Positions 25,101 through 37,000 of a stretch of 64,000 nucleotides of DNA are shown here, piece after piece. Positions within the stretch are counted from its first letter, which is position 1; the number at the start of each line of letters is the position of its first letter. The stretch comes from Phoebastria nigripes (lineage: Eukaryota > Chordata > Aves > Procellariiformes > Diomedeidae). The translations under genes and the position numbers were made by a program. The stretch lies in NCBI GenBank assembly GCA_035582835.1, contig JAYKAV010001820.1, positions 1,040,883 through 1,104,882 of the forward strand, read 5' to 3'. The notes below the pieces were generated by a model. The model saw nothing but the letters and a program-made list of their open reading frames with translations. It was not told the origin of the DNA and did not search any database.

Positions 25101-26660
25101 CTCCCCGACGACAGCAAGGGGACTGGGGGAGGAGGACAGGACCTCAGTAAAAGCTGTCCTAATTCACAAGGATTTTGGGGTCACTAAAGCCCACGTAACT
25201 GCATCTCTTCCACTAATCATACTAGCTGGTACACCTACCATGCTATGTTTGCATCTTCTGCTACAAACAAATACAGTTATATAGAACAATACAAATCTAA
25301 TTAATAAAAATAGGCTAGAAAGCTTAAAAATGAAATTAAGTGATCCCCTTTTAATGCTTCTGCTCAGAGGCATTGATCTGCTTGCTTTTAAATACAGGTA
25401 TACTGCTGCATGCAAAGGCATATGATGTGATGACATTTTAAAAGAAAAATATTTGAAATGCAGAACAAAGATGATCTTTAAATGCCTTAGATATGAGCAG
25501 ACAAAGAAATGTAAATAAGCAATGATAACATTTGCAAACAATGTCTTACAGTACTGACTTAAAACAGTAGCTGAGCATTAGTTTGGCTTATTTTTGTAAA
25601 ACTAAAGAAAAAAAAAAAACAACCAAAAAAACCCAGCTGTCCCTTTCAAATACCATTTGAGATTTACTGTTTTAAGTTACTACTCACAGTTTTAATACAT
25701 GCTAAAGCCAAGTTTCTGAAAAGCACAAGAGAACATGGAAGTTTTTTACTGCCTTCACTGTCTGGTGAAGAAATAGTCACATCTCAATGGGTAAATACAT
25801 CCCCGTAAAGCAAAACCACAGAAGTCATTTACGGCATCCTCCAGATTTGCTCTTCTACACATAGTTCTCAACACATGCAATCTTTGCACCTTCAGTTATA
25901 TTTACTGTTTGTCAGCTACTTAGTTTAACATCAAGGAAGAAGTCAATTTAAAGAATTCAAAGCAAAATTTCAACAGAATCTTTGAGACCAGGCAATGTAC
26001 TTTCAGGATGGGCAAATACACCACAATCAGACAGAGACAAAAAATGCTTCTATTTAAAAGCTTGTTTTATGCTTATTTGCACTTTCTTGCATCCAAGCAG
26101 CAACACTTACTAGCTTCTTAAAATTTCCCTTCTGTTCACACTTAGCTTTACTTTCAGTTGCCACGTGCAGTACAATACCATCATATCAAGATTTCATTTG
26201 AAGTGCTTGAAATAAGAAAAGTGATTTAGCTCAATGCCATATAAACATTAAGTCAGTCGCAATTATGCTTCCATTCACCCCTCCAATTTCTATTCAAAGT
26301 ATCTTTTTATTCATCCGACCATCAATTATTTTGTGCATATTTAAGCAGAGGCAAAGTGTTTTAAAGTATCTGAACACAAAGAGATTTTAAACTAATTTAG
26401 CCTATACTATACTATCATACTGATGTAATATTAAAACTTAAATACTTCATTTTCGGGGGACAGAGATACTGTTTTAAAAGAAGCTGAAACAGATAATGGT
26501 ACACGCTAATAAGATTAAAATTAAGTTATAATTGAGTAAATATTTATGAGACTTGCTGCTTATCAATTATGTACGTCAAAGCTTCAGAGCAACACAGCTT
26601 AATGGAGGTTTGTCCTCACAAACTGACAATAGGCCTTCAGCTGAGGACAGAGCACGTTCT
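22188..26660. other. Non-coding stretch with several A runs
   Basis: Poly-A runs occur at 23866-23891 (26 A) and 24547-24563. No coding exon was recognised. Open frames of 60-125 codons occur on both strands without recognisable domains. Confidence -1.
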
Positions 26661-26713
26661 GGAAAACAAACAAACAAAACAAAACAAAACAAAAAAACCC
26701 ACAAAAAACCACA
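26661..26713. repeat. CAAA/CAAAA simple repeat
   Basis: Units of CAAA and CAAAA pass into AAAAAAACCCACAAAAAACC, much like the tract at 22107. Confidence -1.
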
Positions 26714-28233
26714 CGCTGCTGATCTTTTTCCTCAGTGTGAGGCTGATCAGCAAAATACAAGCTCAATGCTTGAGTAAATTTTTTACCTTCAGCAGTTGGT
26801 TTTAGAAGCAGAGTTAATCTATTTATTTTACATTTGGCTTCCTATTTCCTTGCACCAATATAAAATGCAATTTGTAAATATTAAAAATTCATACAGAAAA
26901 AGTAATCTCTATAAAAATTGTATTAAGCATGAAAGCATTAATTCAAGATGTTAGTCACTCAGCAAGAGAACAGTAGATGGTACATCTTTTTCTCCTTTTC
27001 AATTCTTTTAAATGGGCAAAGAACCCAAAGCACAAGAGGGAAAGCCAGCCAATTTGTTGAAATTAAGTACACTGAGAAAAATTCCTTGCTTCTAAAGCCA
27101 CGTCCATTTTAAGCCAATCCCACCAAGGGCAAATACCCTAATCTACTCTGTATAGCCACACGTTCACCCGTCCTGCTGTGCCTTACTTACATCAGGCTCC
27201 CCAAACCCCAGGGCGGTCCCAGGTAGCAGAGCTGAGCATCACTCCAAACAGCAGCAAGGCAACAGCAGCCTCTGCTGCAGGGTCCCCTGGGTACAAATAG
27301 GCTCATATTAGAGACTCTTTGCATTCGGTTTTCTACTGAGTAGATGGATTTTTTCTTTTTCTCCTTTATAACCAGTGTTTTATTAATTCATTTTATGAGG
27401 GTTTGCATCAGACTACATCTATGCGTTTCTTGTTAAATAAGGCAGACCAGCTGAAACAGGTGCAGGATGGTGAGATGGTTTGCTGTTCAAATTCATCCCC
27501 AGCTTTTCATCGAATGACAAGCATTCGTACCAACCTGTAATAAAGCTTCTGACCTGCAGAGGAAGACCTGTAACTTCAGTCCATGCACTCCTAGTGCCTC
27601 TAAACCTTCATGGTGGAATTTCAAGATATTTCACCAATAGGAATTTCCTAAAGCAGAAGCAGTGGGGTTGTTTGCTAGATGTGCTAAGGAGAAAACTGAT
27701 ACAAGACAGACATTGGAGCTAGTTTATCCTTCATCTCCTAAAAAATAAACATATGCACAACTTCGTTCCCAGAGCAATAGTTTGTGCTGAAGAGTCTCTT
27801 TGATCCAAGCACATAAAGCCAGGTGGAAGCTGGGATAATGTGCCTTTTCCTTTCTATGGAAATGAACCCTGCTACTAGAAAGCCTGGATTTGGAGCAGAA
27901 AGGCTGGATTACCATTTGATAGGGGCTGAACAGGAACTATGTTTTTGTTAGACTTTTAGATGACGCATACTGCACATATTCTGCAATTTAAAAAAATGGA
28001 GAGCACTTTTGACATCTAACTGGAGCACTCACACAACAGAGGGTAAGTTTACCTGGATAATTTTGACAGAGTAATGCCATGTATCCTCAATGTAGAAACA
28101 GTCCAATACATTTACATTATCCTTTCTGTGTATCTGAGACGTTGATATAGCGTTGGAGACAATTTATTCTTCCAACTCTGTATTAGGCTTTCAGTACCTG
28201 AACAGTGGAACTGCTTGCACCTTACCACCTAAT
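26714..28233. other. Non-coding stretch
   Basis: AT-rich, with a slightly GC-richer patch near 27,180-27,300. Nothing could be supported as a gene or element. Confidence -1.
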
Positions 28234-28334
28234 GGGAGGGAGGGAGGGAAGGAAGGAAGGAAGGAAGGAAAAAAAAACAAAAACAAAACAAAAAACAAAC
28301 AAACAAACAAAAAACCAAAAAAACCAACCAACAC
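28234..28334. repeat. Composite GGGA/GGAA purine run and CAAA repeat
   Basis: GGGA units change to GGAA units and then to A and CAAA units. The first 44 nt or so (28234-28277) are all purine, a mirror-like tract of the kind that can form triplexes. The overlapping Lys/Asn/Gln-rich open frames are artefacts of this composition. Confidence -1.
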
Positions 28335-31300
28335 TCGAACCCAAACACATTCATGACTTGCCTCTTCCAAACCGTGGGTGGAGAAAGCATTCTGGTTTCA
28401 CCACCTGCCAGCACACTCCCAGCTGAAAAACACTATTTGTGTTTTACACACTTGGCTGGTGCTGTTGCACTGTTGACTACATTGTCAAGGCTGCCGTCAC
28501 AGTTACCTACATTCCTACTAACAAATGTACAACAATCCTGGACCTCACCAGATGGAAGAATAGACGTCCCAGCTGGGGGTACTTGCTGTTACATGCTATG
28601 CTGTGCTTTTAATCCTGAACAGCACTACAACATTGAAACTGCACAGAAATCCACTAAAGACAAGAAGTTTTAGTTAAAGGGCATATATGAACTGTATCAA
28701 GAATTTTCTTATCTAGTGGATTTTATGGAAGAGGTCTAATATTCAAATTTTCTTCTTGTGCAATGGAGAAAGGCATGCATAAAATTAAAACCAGATTATA
28801 AAAAGGAAAAACTTTTGCATAGGAATACAGCAAGTTATACCAGCTTTAGCAAAAAATGGTATGAAAACTGTTAGAGACAATAGCAGGGTTGTTCTTTCAT
28901 TCTTTTATGACTTTTGAAGGTAGGTATATACTGAATTTGTTTTCTTTATTTCATAACTTTCATTTCTAATAACAGCACATACTTTAATATTGCTTATGAT
29001 GCTAAGTTTTGCAACATATACAGAATTTGAAATTGACCCTGCTAAAAGTACTTGAATAAGAAAATAAATCTACATCAAACAAACATACTTGGATGTCCAT
29101 ATGCATACTAGAATACTAATACTGGAAAAAAGTAATAAATAAAATATTTTTTACTATCTTTGTGAAGGACTGTCCTTGCTTGAAGGAGTCTTGGGGAACT
29201 CTCAAGCAAGCTTGTAATCCTCTCAATATTATCTCTTCTGAGTGCATGTGGCAGAGATACTCGTCCTTCACCAGTTCTACTCATGGAGATACTAAAAACC
29301 AGCACTGCCACGTTAGCCGTGATTTTATTTCCTGACTAAAAAGCCCTGCAACTCCACAGAGCTAAACCACTTGGGCCCAGTGCCTCACTGATGCAGCTGC
29401 ACTGTTTTGGTTACAAAGCAAAGCAAACTCTAGCTAGGACAGCTGCTCTACTACACAGCATACCACATCTTGAGCCAGTAGCAACATCTCCTAGCTTGCG
29501 GGCAGTACATTGTCATTTAGTGTTCTCCAAAAATGTTAATGGCCAAGCAAATTCAAAAAATGAAGGACAGTTTAAGTGAGAACCAATGTTGCTTACAGCA
29601 TACTGCTTGCTGTATAAAAATTGAAGACTGTAGATCACATTACAATCATTAAGTACTACTGGTTCCTAAAAGAGAAAGAACCATATCCTTACATAGTATA
29701 GGAGTAACATTGCTGATATGAAATAGGACCAGTTGTGTTCAACTCCAAAACAAAAAGGAAAGTGATGGAGCCCACACCATGCAGCAAAACTCTGCTCTGA
29801 AAGTCACTGCGTGCCCAAACCCACTGATTGTCCTCTGCTCCCCAGGGCAACTAGGACTCCTTCCTTTCCTACTTGAACTCTTATCCCTACTGATATTTTA
29901 TAATTATGCTTGCTTTCTAACAACTCATTTGCTGACTTTTCTTTCCACTTGTTTCAAAACAACAGCGGAAGAAAATTAGCCATATTTTCACAGACATACT
30001 TAGAGACACTGACAAATGCACTTCACTGCAAAAAGATCCATTTTTGCTTCTTTTGATCCTAAATAGATAAACTATTCTTAGGAAAAAAGTGCCAATGTAA
30101 TTAGATAGGCTAATTTTAGAAATGCTGGCTAGCTGGCTGTTTTCTTGAAAAGTCTTTCTAAAGATGGTTAAAATAACAGCAATTAAGAATATGTGAACCA
30201 AATCATACAGAGCTCAACCTTAAAAACAAGCAAACCCAAAAATATTATTTTAAACAATTTGATTATACAAGAAAGCATTATTTGCACAATTCAGAGGCTA
30301 ACCTAGTTTCAAATTTCAAAAGCTGTAAATTTTGCAGGTTGAGGAGAGCAGTGAGCCATGTTTTAACTACAAGAAACTGCATAGGTTTCTCCTCTTCATG
30401 ATGAGGTTTGTTTGAAATACCTTGTTAGTGAGCCTGTATGAAGATTCCCAAGACTTGAGAGGGCAACAGATTTTGCATTTCATTTGTCCTGAAATGATCC
30501 GGTGTTTTCAGAATATAATTTGTTCCTTAGTTATACCTATGCTGAATGAAAATCATCACATAAAAGTCCACATTGTGGGGATTAAAGAAGTAACAACTTC
30601 ACATAAATGTTACATGGAGCAGCCTGCTTAGGGAAGCTCAGTCTCAAAATAATGTGACAAAAGAACATCTCCCGGGGGAAACATGAGTAGTGTAAAATGG
30701 AAAACAAGGAAAAACAGAATAAACTAATGTGAGATCGACTGAGTGCAGCAGATGTTTACACATCTAAGGCTGATTTTATGTCATTGGTATCCATTAGCAC
30801 TGTGCTCTTCAAGGAGGGTATGTTGCAAGAACACACACTCACCAATAAGGCAAAGCAATGTCTGTTGGCGTAAGAAGAGGAAGAAAAAAAGAGCCATGAC
30901 ATGGGGCGGGGGGAAAACAGTGCAAACAGAAATGATGCCAGGACGTCTCTCAATATCTATCTTACAGAAAAGATAGCTGCAATAACAGAAAAGAGTTCTG
31001 ATTAATATTAATCAGGCAACTTTCATGAGCAAGCTTTTTGACCTTAATTGACAGGCAAATTCATCTTCTTAAAATAATAATAGTAAAAAGGCATACACAT
31101 AATTTCTATAAAACTGCTGAAATTAATTAATACAAATTAACGGTCATTAAAAATATAAATAAATTATAATACAAAGTAGGGGCCAAATCTCTGCAGACTC
31201 CATTTTTCACTTGATGACTGAAAATCTTTAAAAATAGATTAACTTAAAGAACTTTCAGAATCTCCCTTTTCCTTAAAGTCTGAAGTGAGCAATGGCAGAG

Positions 31301-31373
31301 AGAGTAAAAAAAAAATTGTATAGATGCCTCTCTCCTACATTTCAGCAAAAAGGAGTTTTAGAAGTATGACTGC
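28335..31373. other. Non-coding stretch
   Basis: About 3 kb of AT-rich DNA. No gene, transposon or RNA gene was recognised on either strand. Confidence -1.
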
Positions 31374-31419
31374 TTTGCACAACAACATTTGTTGTGCAAA
31401 TAACTTGTGCACAACAAAT
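31374..31419. repeat. Two overlapping, alternative 12-bp hairpins
   Basis: TTTGCACAACAA (31374-31385) pairs exactly with TTGTTGTGCAAA (31389-31400) across a 3-nt loop. ATTTGTTGTGCA (31387-31398), which overlaps that right arm, pairs exactly with TGCACAACAAAT (31408-31419) across 9 nt. The two stems cannot form together. Function is unknown. Confidence -1.
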
Positions 31420-32849
31420 GGGTCAAAGACATGATAATGAAAAAACTCTCCCAATTCTGTCGATCTATTTCACAGAGCTTGCTCCATCCTACTAGTTCTT
31501 AACAGCTACCATGACTGCCTAGGGACCAGAAGAGTAACTTTTGCTGACCCCAGGCTGTGTGGGCAGCCCTTTCTGTACTGGTGCTCACGGTCAGTAAGGC
31601 AGGAGGAAGAATTCCTTGAGAAGTACTAACNCCCTCACTTTCTGAATTGGGCAGTGGCCATCAAGGCAGGTGATGAATTTTAGCAGACTGCAGCTGCAAA
31701 GACACACAGGACTCCACCACTGCCTGACAAGCTCAAGGTTGCTTCAGCATCTTCCCCTTTCTCACTCCAGCTACCATTCTGTGCCTGTACAGACTTGCAT
31801 GTAGCATGCTGTGGCCCGGGAGGGGGGTACTGCAGAAGCGCCTCCCTCAACCCCATACTGTCTGGGACAACGTTTGAGACTCAAAGAGGCTAGAAACCAG
31901 TNTTCTACCTTGCCAGGGTCTCATGCAGTACAACTCATTAGACATTCTTCAAGCATCCTGAGAGCCTGGGAAGAATCTAATATTGTTTTATAAATGTTCC
32001 TGGGGAATTTTCCCTGCTAGCACAACTTTATAGCTTAGCATCTTCAGCACAAAAAGTAACAGCCACCAACTGATCCTGTCCAGTGCAAATCATACTCCTA
32101 CAACAGTTACACCATCTTTCCTTTCTCCCAATCAATGACTTTATAAAAGGAAAACAAGGAGATATTCAGAACTACACTATACTTATATAGCTACAGCCAA
32201 GCCAATCCATCTTCTTGCATAATCTTTTCTGTAATTTTTATGTAATAAATTTTCAAAAATAAAAAAATAATTTTAAAAAAGAATGAAAACACTATGGACT
32301 CTCTGATCTTCTCTACTGCTAGCTGTCTCAGCAAGTACCTACAATCCTTTACCTCTTGTAAATCGACTCTTTCATCAAAGGACCAGTACTACTAATCCCA
32401 GACATCAAGGCAATCATTGTCATCTAAGTTATATCAGCCAACCAGGTTTAAGATCCCATAACTAAGTCAAGTGACCGTGACAGTTATTTAGAANCCTTGT
32501 GGCAGTTAGCCATGGTTTCATTTAGCAACTCATCACTGGTCCAGGTAATAACAGGGAAGGAGTGTTTCTTGTTGTTCTTTTTCATAGTTGAATCCATTCT
32601 TGAGGGACAGAACATGTCCGTGTCAGGTACATATGCTCATCTGACGTCTTGGCTGTGCTCACAGAAAGATACCATACTTCCCAAAATACAAAAGGCTCTG
32701 TGCTGCTCTAGCTACAAAATATCAGATATAAGAGATATCCTAATCTTCCTATACTGGCTGCCAGTCTGTGTGTATTTTCCTCACCCTACCTTAGTTTTCA
32801 GGCCACTTAGGATTTGCCATTCTTAGTCATTGATAAAAATACTGTCAAC
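31420..32849. other. Non-coding stretch
   Basis: It contains an A/T-rich patch near 32,230-32,285 and single Ns at 31631, about 31,902 and 32,494. No gene was recognised. Confidence -1.
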
Positions 32850-34015
32850 ATAGAATCATAGAATAGTTTGGGTTGGAAAGGACCTTTAAAGGTCATCTAG
32901 TCCAACCCCCATGCCATGGGCAGGGACATCTTCAACCAGATCAGGTTGCTCAGAGCCCCCTCCAACCTGACCTGGAATGTTTCCAGGGAGGGGGCATCCA
33001 CCACCTCTCTGGGCAACCTGTGCCAGTGTTTCACCACCCTCAGCATAAAAAATGTCTTCCTTATACCTAGTCTGAATCTACCCTCCTTTAGTTTAAAACC
33101 ATTCCCCCTTGTCCTGTCGCAACAGGCCCTGCTAAAAAGTCTGTCCCCATCTTTCTTATAAGCCCCCTTTAAGTACTGGTAGGCTGCAATAAGGTCTCCC
33201 CGAAGCCTTCTCTTCTCCAGGCTGAACAACCCCAACTCTCTCAGCCTTTCCTCACAGGAGAGGCGTTCCATCCCCCTNATCATTTTCATGGCCCTCCTCT
33301 GGACCCGCTCCAACAGGTCCATGTCTGTCTTGTGCTGAGGGCTCCAGAGCTGGACACAGTACTGCCAGGTGGGGTCTCACCAGAGCGGAGTAGAGGGGCA
33401 GAATCCCCTCCCTCGACCTGCTGGCCACGCTGCTTTGGATGCAGCCCAGGGTACGGTTGGCCTTCTGGGCTGCGAGCACACATTGCTGGGTCATGTCAAC
33501 CTTTTCATCCACCAGAACCCCCAAGTCCTTCTCGGCAGGGCTGCTCTCAATCCCTTCATCCCCCAGCCTGTATTGATAGTGGGGGTTGCCCCGACCCAGG
33601 TGCAGGACCTTGCCCTTGGCCTTGTTGAACCTCATGAGGTTCACACGGGCCCACTTCTCGAGCTTGTCCAGGTCCCTCTGGATGGCATCCCGTCCCTCAG
33701 GCGTGTNGACNNNNCCACTCAGCTTGGTGTNNTCNGCAANCTTGCTGAGGGTGCACTCGATCCCACCGTCTATGTCATTGATGAAGATATTAAACAGTAC
33801 CGGTCCCAGTACGGACCCCTGCGGGATGCCACTCATCACCGATCTCCATCTGGACGTTGAGCCATTGACCACTACCCTCTGGATGCAACCATCCAACCAA
33901 TTCCTCACCCACCAGACAGTCCACCCATCAAATCCATACCTCTCCAGTTTAGAGAGACGACATCTGTAGCCCTTCCCATGTCCACTGATGTAGTCACTCC
34001 ATCGTAGAACATCCC
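32850..34015 (-). mobile_element. CR1 LINE, 5'-truncated, with broken ORF2
   Basis: The + strand begins ATAGAATCATAGAATAGTTTGG, the complement of the CR1 3' tail. The element then runs about 1.16 kb through the 3' UTR and the C-terminal half of the ORF2 polyprotein (reverse transcriptase). The left boundary is clear. The right boundary is approximate, placed where similarity to the GRATDV-region of CR1 fades near 34,010. The subfamily-specific tail block (TTTAAAGGTCATCTAGTCC) matches copy B at 484-862. It is markedly GC-richer than its surroundings. Ten Ns fall inside it. Confidence -1.
32897..34015 (-). pseudogene. CR1 ORF2 reverse-transcriptase remnant
   Basis: In life, CR1 ORF2 protein reverse-transcribes the element's RNA at a nicked target. 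Here two minus-strand frames carry it: roughly 33370-33962 ([11 protein letters not shown], then the RT block [12 protein letters not shown] at about 33792-33827, then [19 protein letters not shown]) and 32897-33322 ([30 protein letters not shown], to FQVRLEGAL). They are out of frame because of an apparent one-base insertion near 33364. At about 33957-33962 an apparent deletion removes the block that normally holds the first catalytic aspartate and shifts frame. The later catalytic block (FADD-type, about 33729-33740) is obscured by Ns. The upstream endonuclease and RT N-terminus are absent. It is certainly non-functional. Confidence -1.
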
Positions 34016-37000
34016 TCAGTGAACTTGGGTATTTTGAACAGGGTATTTTGATTCCCTGCTCCATCCCCATGAAAGTCATCAGTTTGGCTCAGTAAAATTC
34101 ATCCTGCAAGTCAAGAACATGCTTACAAAACCAGGAGGAATTCAAAACTAAGGCTGTAATTTTCTCAGGGAAAAGTTAAGTCAGTAAAAGGGGGGGGTGG
34201 GTAGAGGAGTTGGTAAGACTGTAGTATTTTGCAATTTGCATGTTAGGAGAAAAAGTCATAATAAAACACACTTCAGAGTACTCCCAAAACTCAGATCTCT
34301 GTCCTAAATAGGTTTTGGAAGTATTTTCCCCATATGCAGCTTTACTATTTTCTCAAAAAGAAAATAGATCTTTAAAGCAAACAGTGTAAGTCTAAAAATC
34401 AGATAGGATTTGCTATTAGCAGCCATCTGTACAACAGATCAGTTCCACTTACTGTGGGCAAAGATGTGATCTCCAGTTTACCCACAATTAATCCTCAAAA
34501 TTGGGTTCCCTCTTTCAGCTAGTGGTACCTGTCCATAGCTATGCGTATCCTACCGTTACACAGACTATATTTGTAATAGAAAGACTTTCCACCAAGGCAC
34601 ATAGCAGGCAGCTTGCCCTGCAATTGAAATTTAGCAAAATTTAAAAGGTTACACATATCAAGACAATTTCTGAATTCACACTGTTGCCCCTGTTCTTCAC
34701 TCTAAAGAAATATGAGAGACCAAGCACGTCTCATAAAGTTTAGCTCTACAGCACAGCAGAGAAGGATCAGGGACGTGTGCTAAGCCCTGAAGCAGATGGA
34801 GTGATGGATGACAAAGAAGTTTTAAAGTATTTCAGCTTCTTATCTACCTCTTTGCAGCATACTGGGTAATAAAAATCAAAAAAGTATCCATTTCCAAAAG
34901 CTATTCACAGGCTCAGCAATAAGCAAAGCTCAGCATGGGGTGTGATCTGAACACGTACTTATGGAAATGTCAGCTTTCAACAATGTCTTACGACAGATTT
35001 TGGTTCCTGTTACTAATCTTCCTAGACTGATATCATCCCCACAGAGTCATAATTACCGAGCTCCACAACTGTCACAGGCATGAAAAAGGAAGCTGAATAT
35101 TACTCCTCATGTCTTCTGATCTTTCTTATCATCCTCTATTTCCCTCTTCAAGTAAACTCTTCTCATAATTTCTCTTCTTTCCCATTTTTCTTTTTCCTTT
35201 GGTCTTCTTTCTGTTTCTCAGCAGAATAGATAGCGGCCTTAATGACATAACAGAAAAACACTTGCATCTCTGCTATTCTGATTCCCATATAGCTACAAGT
35301 CATAACAGTTACGTTCAGCATGGCACGTATTCAAGCATAAAAAAAGGCCAAAAAACTGACTGCTAGTAGAAGAAAGTAAGAAACCGTTTTCGCCAGTTTG
35401 AAGTCTGTTGTCATCAGAGAGAAGATGTGGATGTAACAGTACCAACACATGCTTTATTTAATTGTGGAAATGATCCTTCACCACTCAGGTTAGAAGGCTG
35501 CAGACTAACTCTTTTCGAGTTTAAGTATGTTTGATATTAAAGAAAGGTGTCACAGCACATTTACTTGCAAACCTTTACTGAAGACCATTGGCAGGCTCAG
35601 CAGGCGTAATGCATACCAACACCCTATCTCAGTCCTGCCTTGGAGTCATCACCTCTTCTAGAACTTGACCACGTGTTAAGTACTATGTTAAGTATAAGAG
35701 TGCCTTCCCCATGCTGGTAAATTTTGTCTATAAAAGACAACGGATCCAGGAAGTTACTCCCAAAAATTCTCTAAACCTCAGTAGTCCATACCAAACCCAA
35801 GAATTCATGCTTTCTCCTACAAGCCTGTTTCTGGTGTTTTCAGCATCCCACTAGGATGCTATTTAAAAGAGAAGATGCTAAAGAACTCAGGTTGTTTTCT
35901 GTCTAAGTTACTTTCAAGAGAAGCATCACAAGATTTGGTCTATTTTCAAGTTAGCTGCTGTCACTAAGAAAAGTGTCAATCTTTCCCCCTTCTCCCCCTT
36001 CCCTTTTTTAAAAAAGGACTGTTCTGAAGAACTGAAGCAAAATTAAAGCAGTCCAAAGTCATTAGAAGTGTCTCATTACTAAGCTCTGTGAACCATGAAG
36101 TATATTGAGAAAAGCCAGAACTTTGACTGTAAACAGAAACGCATTGATAGGAAATGCAACAACGAAAGGCAAAATCCTCCTCCTGAGATGGTACGAAGTG
36201 TGGGAAAGCTCTGTTTGAGGGACTCTGGAGGCTGACTTCAGTCTCAGAAGCAAGTCTGACAGGCTCAAGGTGAATCTGGAGCTATCCAAAAGTTTGTAAT
36301 GTCGAAAGCAATGAAGAGGACTAAAGGAAACCAGAATATTTAGCGCAAAGCATACCACCTGTTTTGCCCAACAAAATGTCTGGCACGGACTTTTTTTGCA
36401 CATATAAGCCCAATATCATTGAACTCAAAGCTGAAGTAGTTAACTACACGAAGCCTGCTTGCCAATGCTTTGAAAAAGTCTTCCTTTTTACATGCAAAAA
36501 GGAAAATAGTAGGAATTAGAAAACACTCCTTTTTCAGAGAACCTGCTGGGGGTACACAATATTGTCTCAGCACCCCTGCTATAAGTAGAACATAAGGAAA
36601 CTGGAAGGGGCTAGGATACATCTTGTGGTAACATAATGCAGGCAAATGAGGCAATATGTTAGAGCAGCTGGATATTGTGTCATCATAAATTCTTGGCATG
36701 CACACAGTTCTAGTCCCTGTGCTATCTCGGCTCTCTAGCACTGATCCAATGAGCACAGCCAGAGTTCAGATTTTTAAAAGTTTGGATGCACTTGCTTTTT
36801 GACCTGTGAAAGAAATCAGCAGGGCATCATATAAGAAATTCATGCCATTTTCTTATTTGGGCATCACAGAGGTCTTATCAGGTGAATGACAGGCAAACAC
36901 GTGCTGCACATTCTGGATCACGAGCACACAATATGAATACAAGTTGTAATTGTCCCTTTATCCTAGTTTCCATTNTAATCATTTGTGGATCATTTTGATG

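Noticed and set aside
28153..28426. Lys-rich open frames
   Set aside because: Produced by the GGAA/CAAA simple repeat.
33369..33860. 163-codon open frame on the + strand
   Set aside because: It is the antisense shadow of the CR1 reverse-transcriptase region on the minus strand.
36340..36756. 138-codon open frame on the minus strand
   Set aside because: No recognisable family, signal peptide or exon structure; overlapped by another chance frame.
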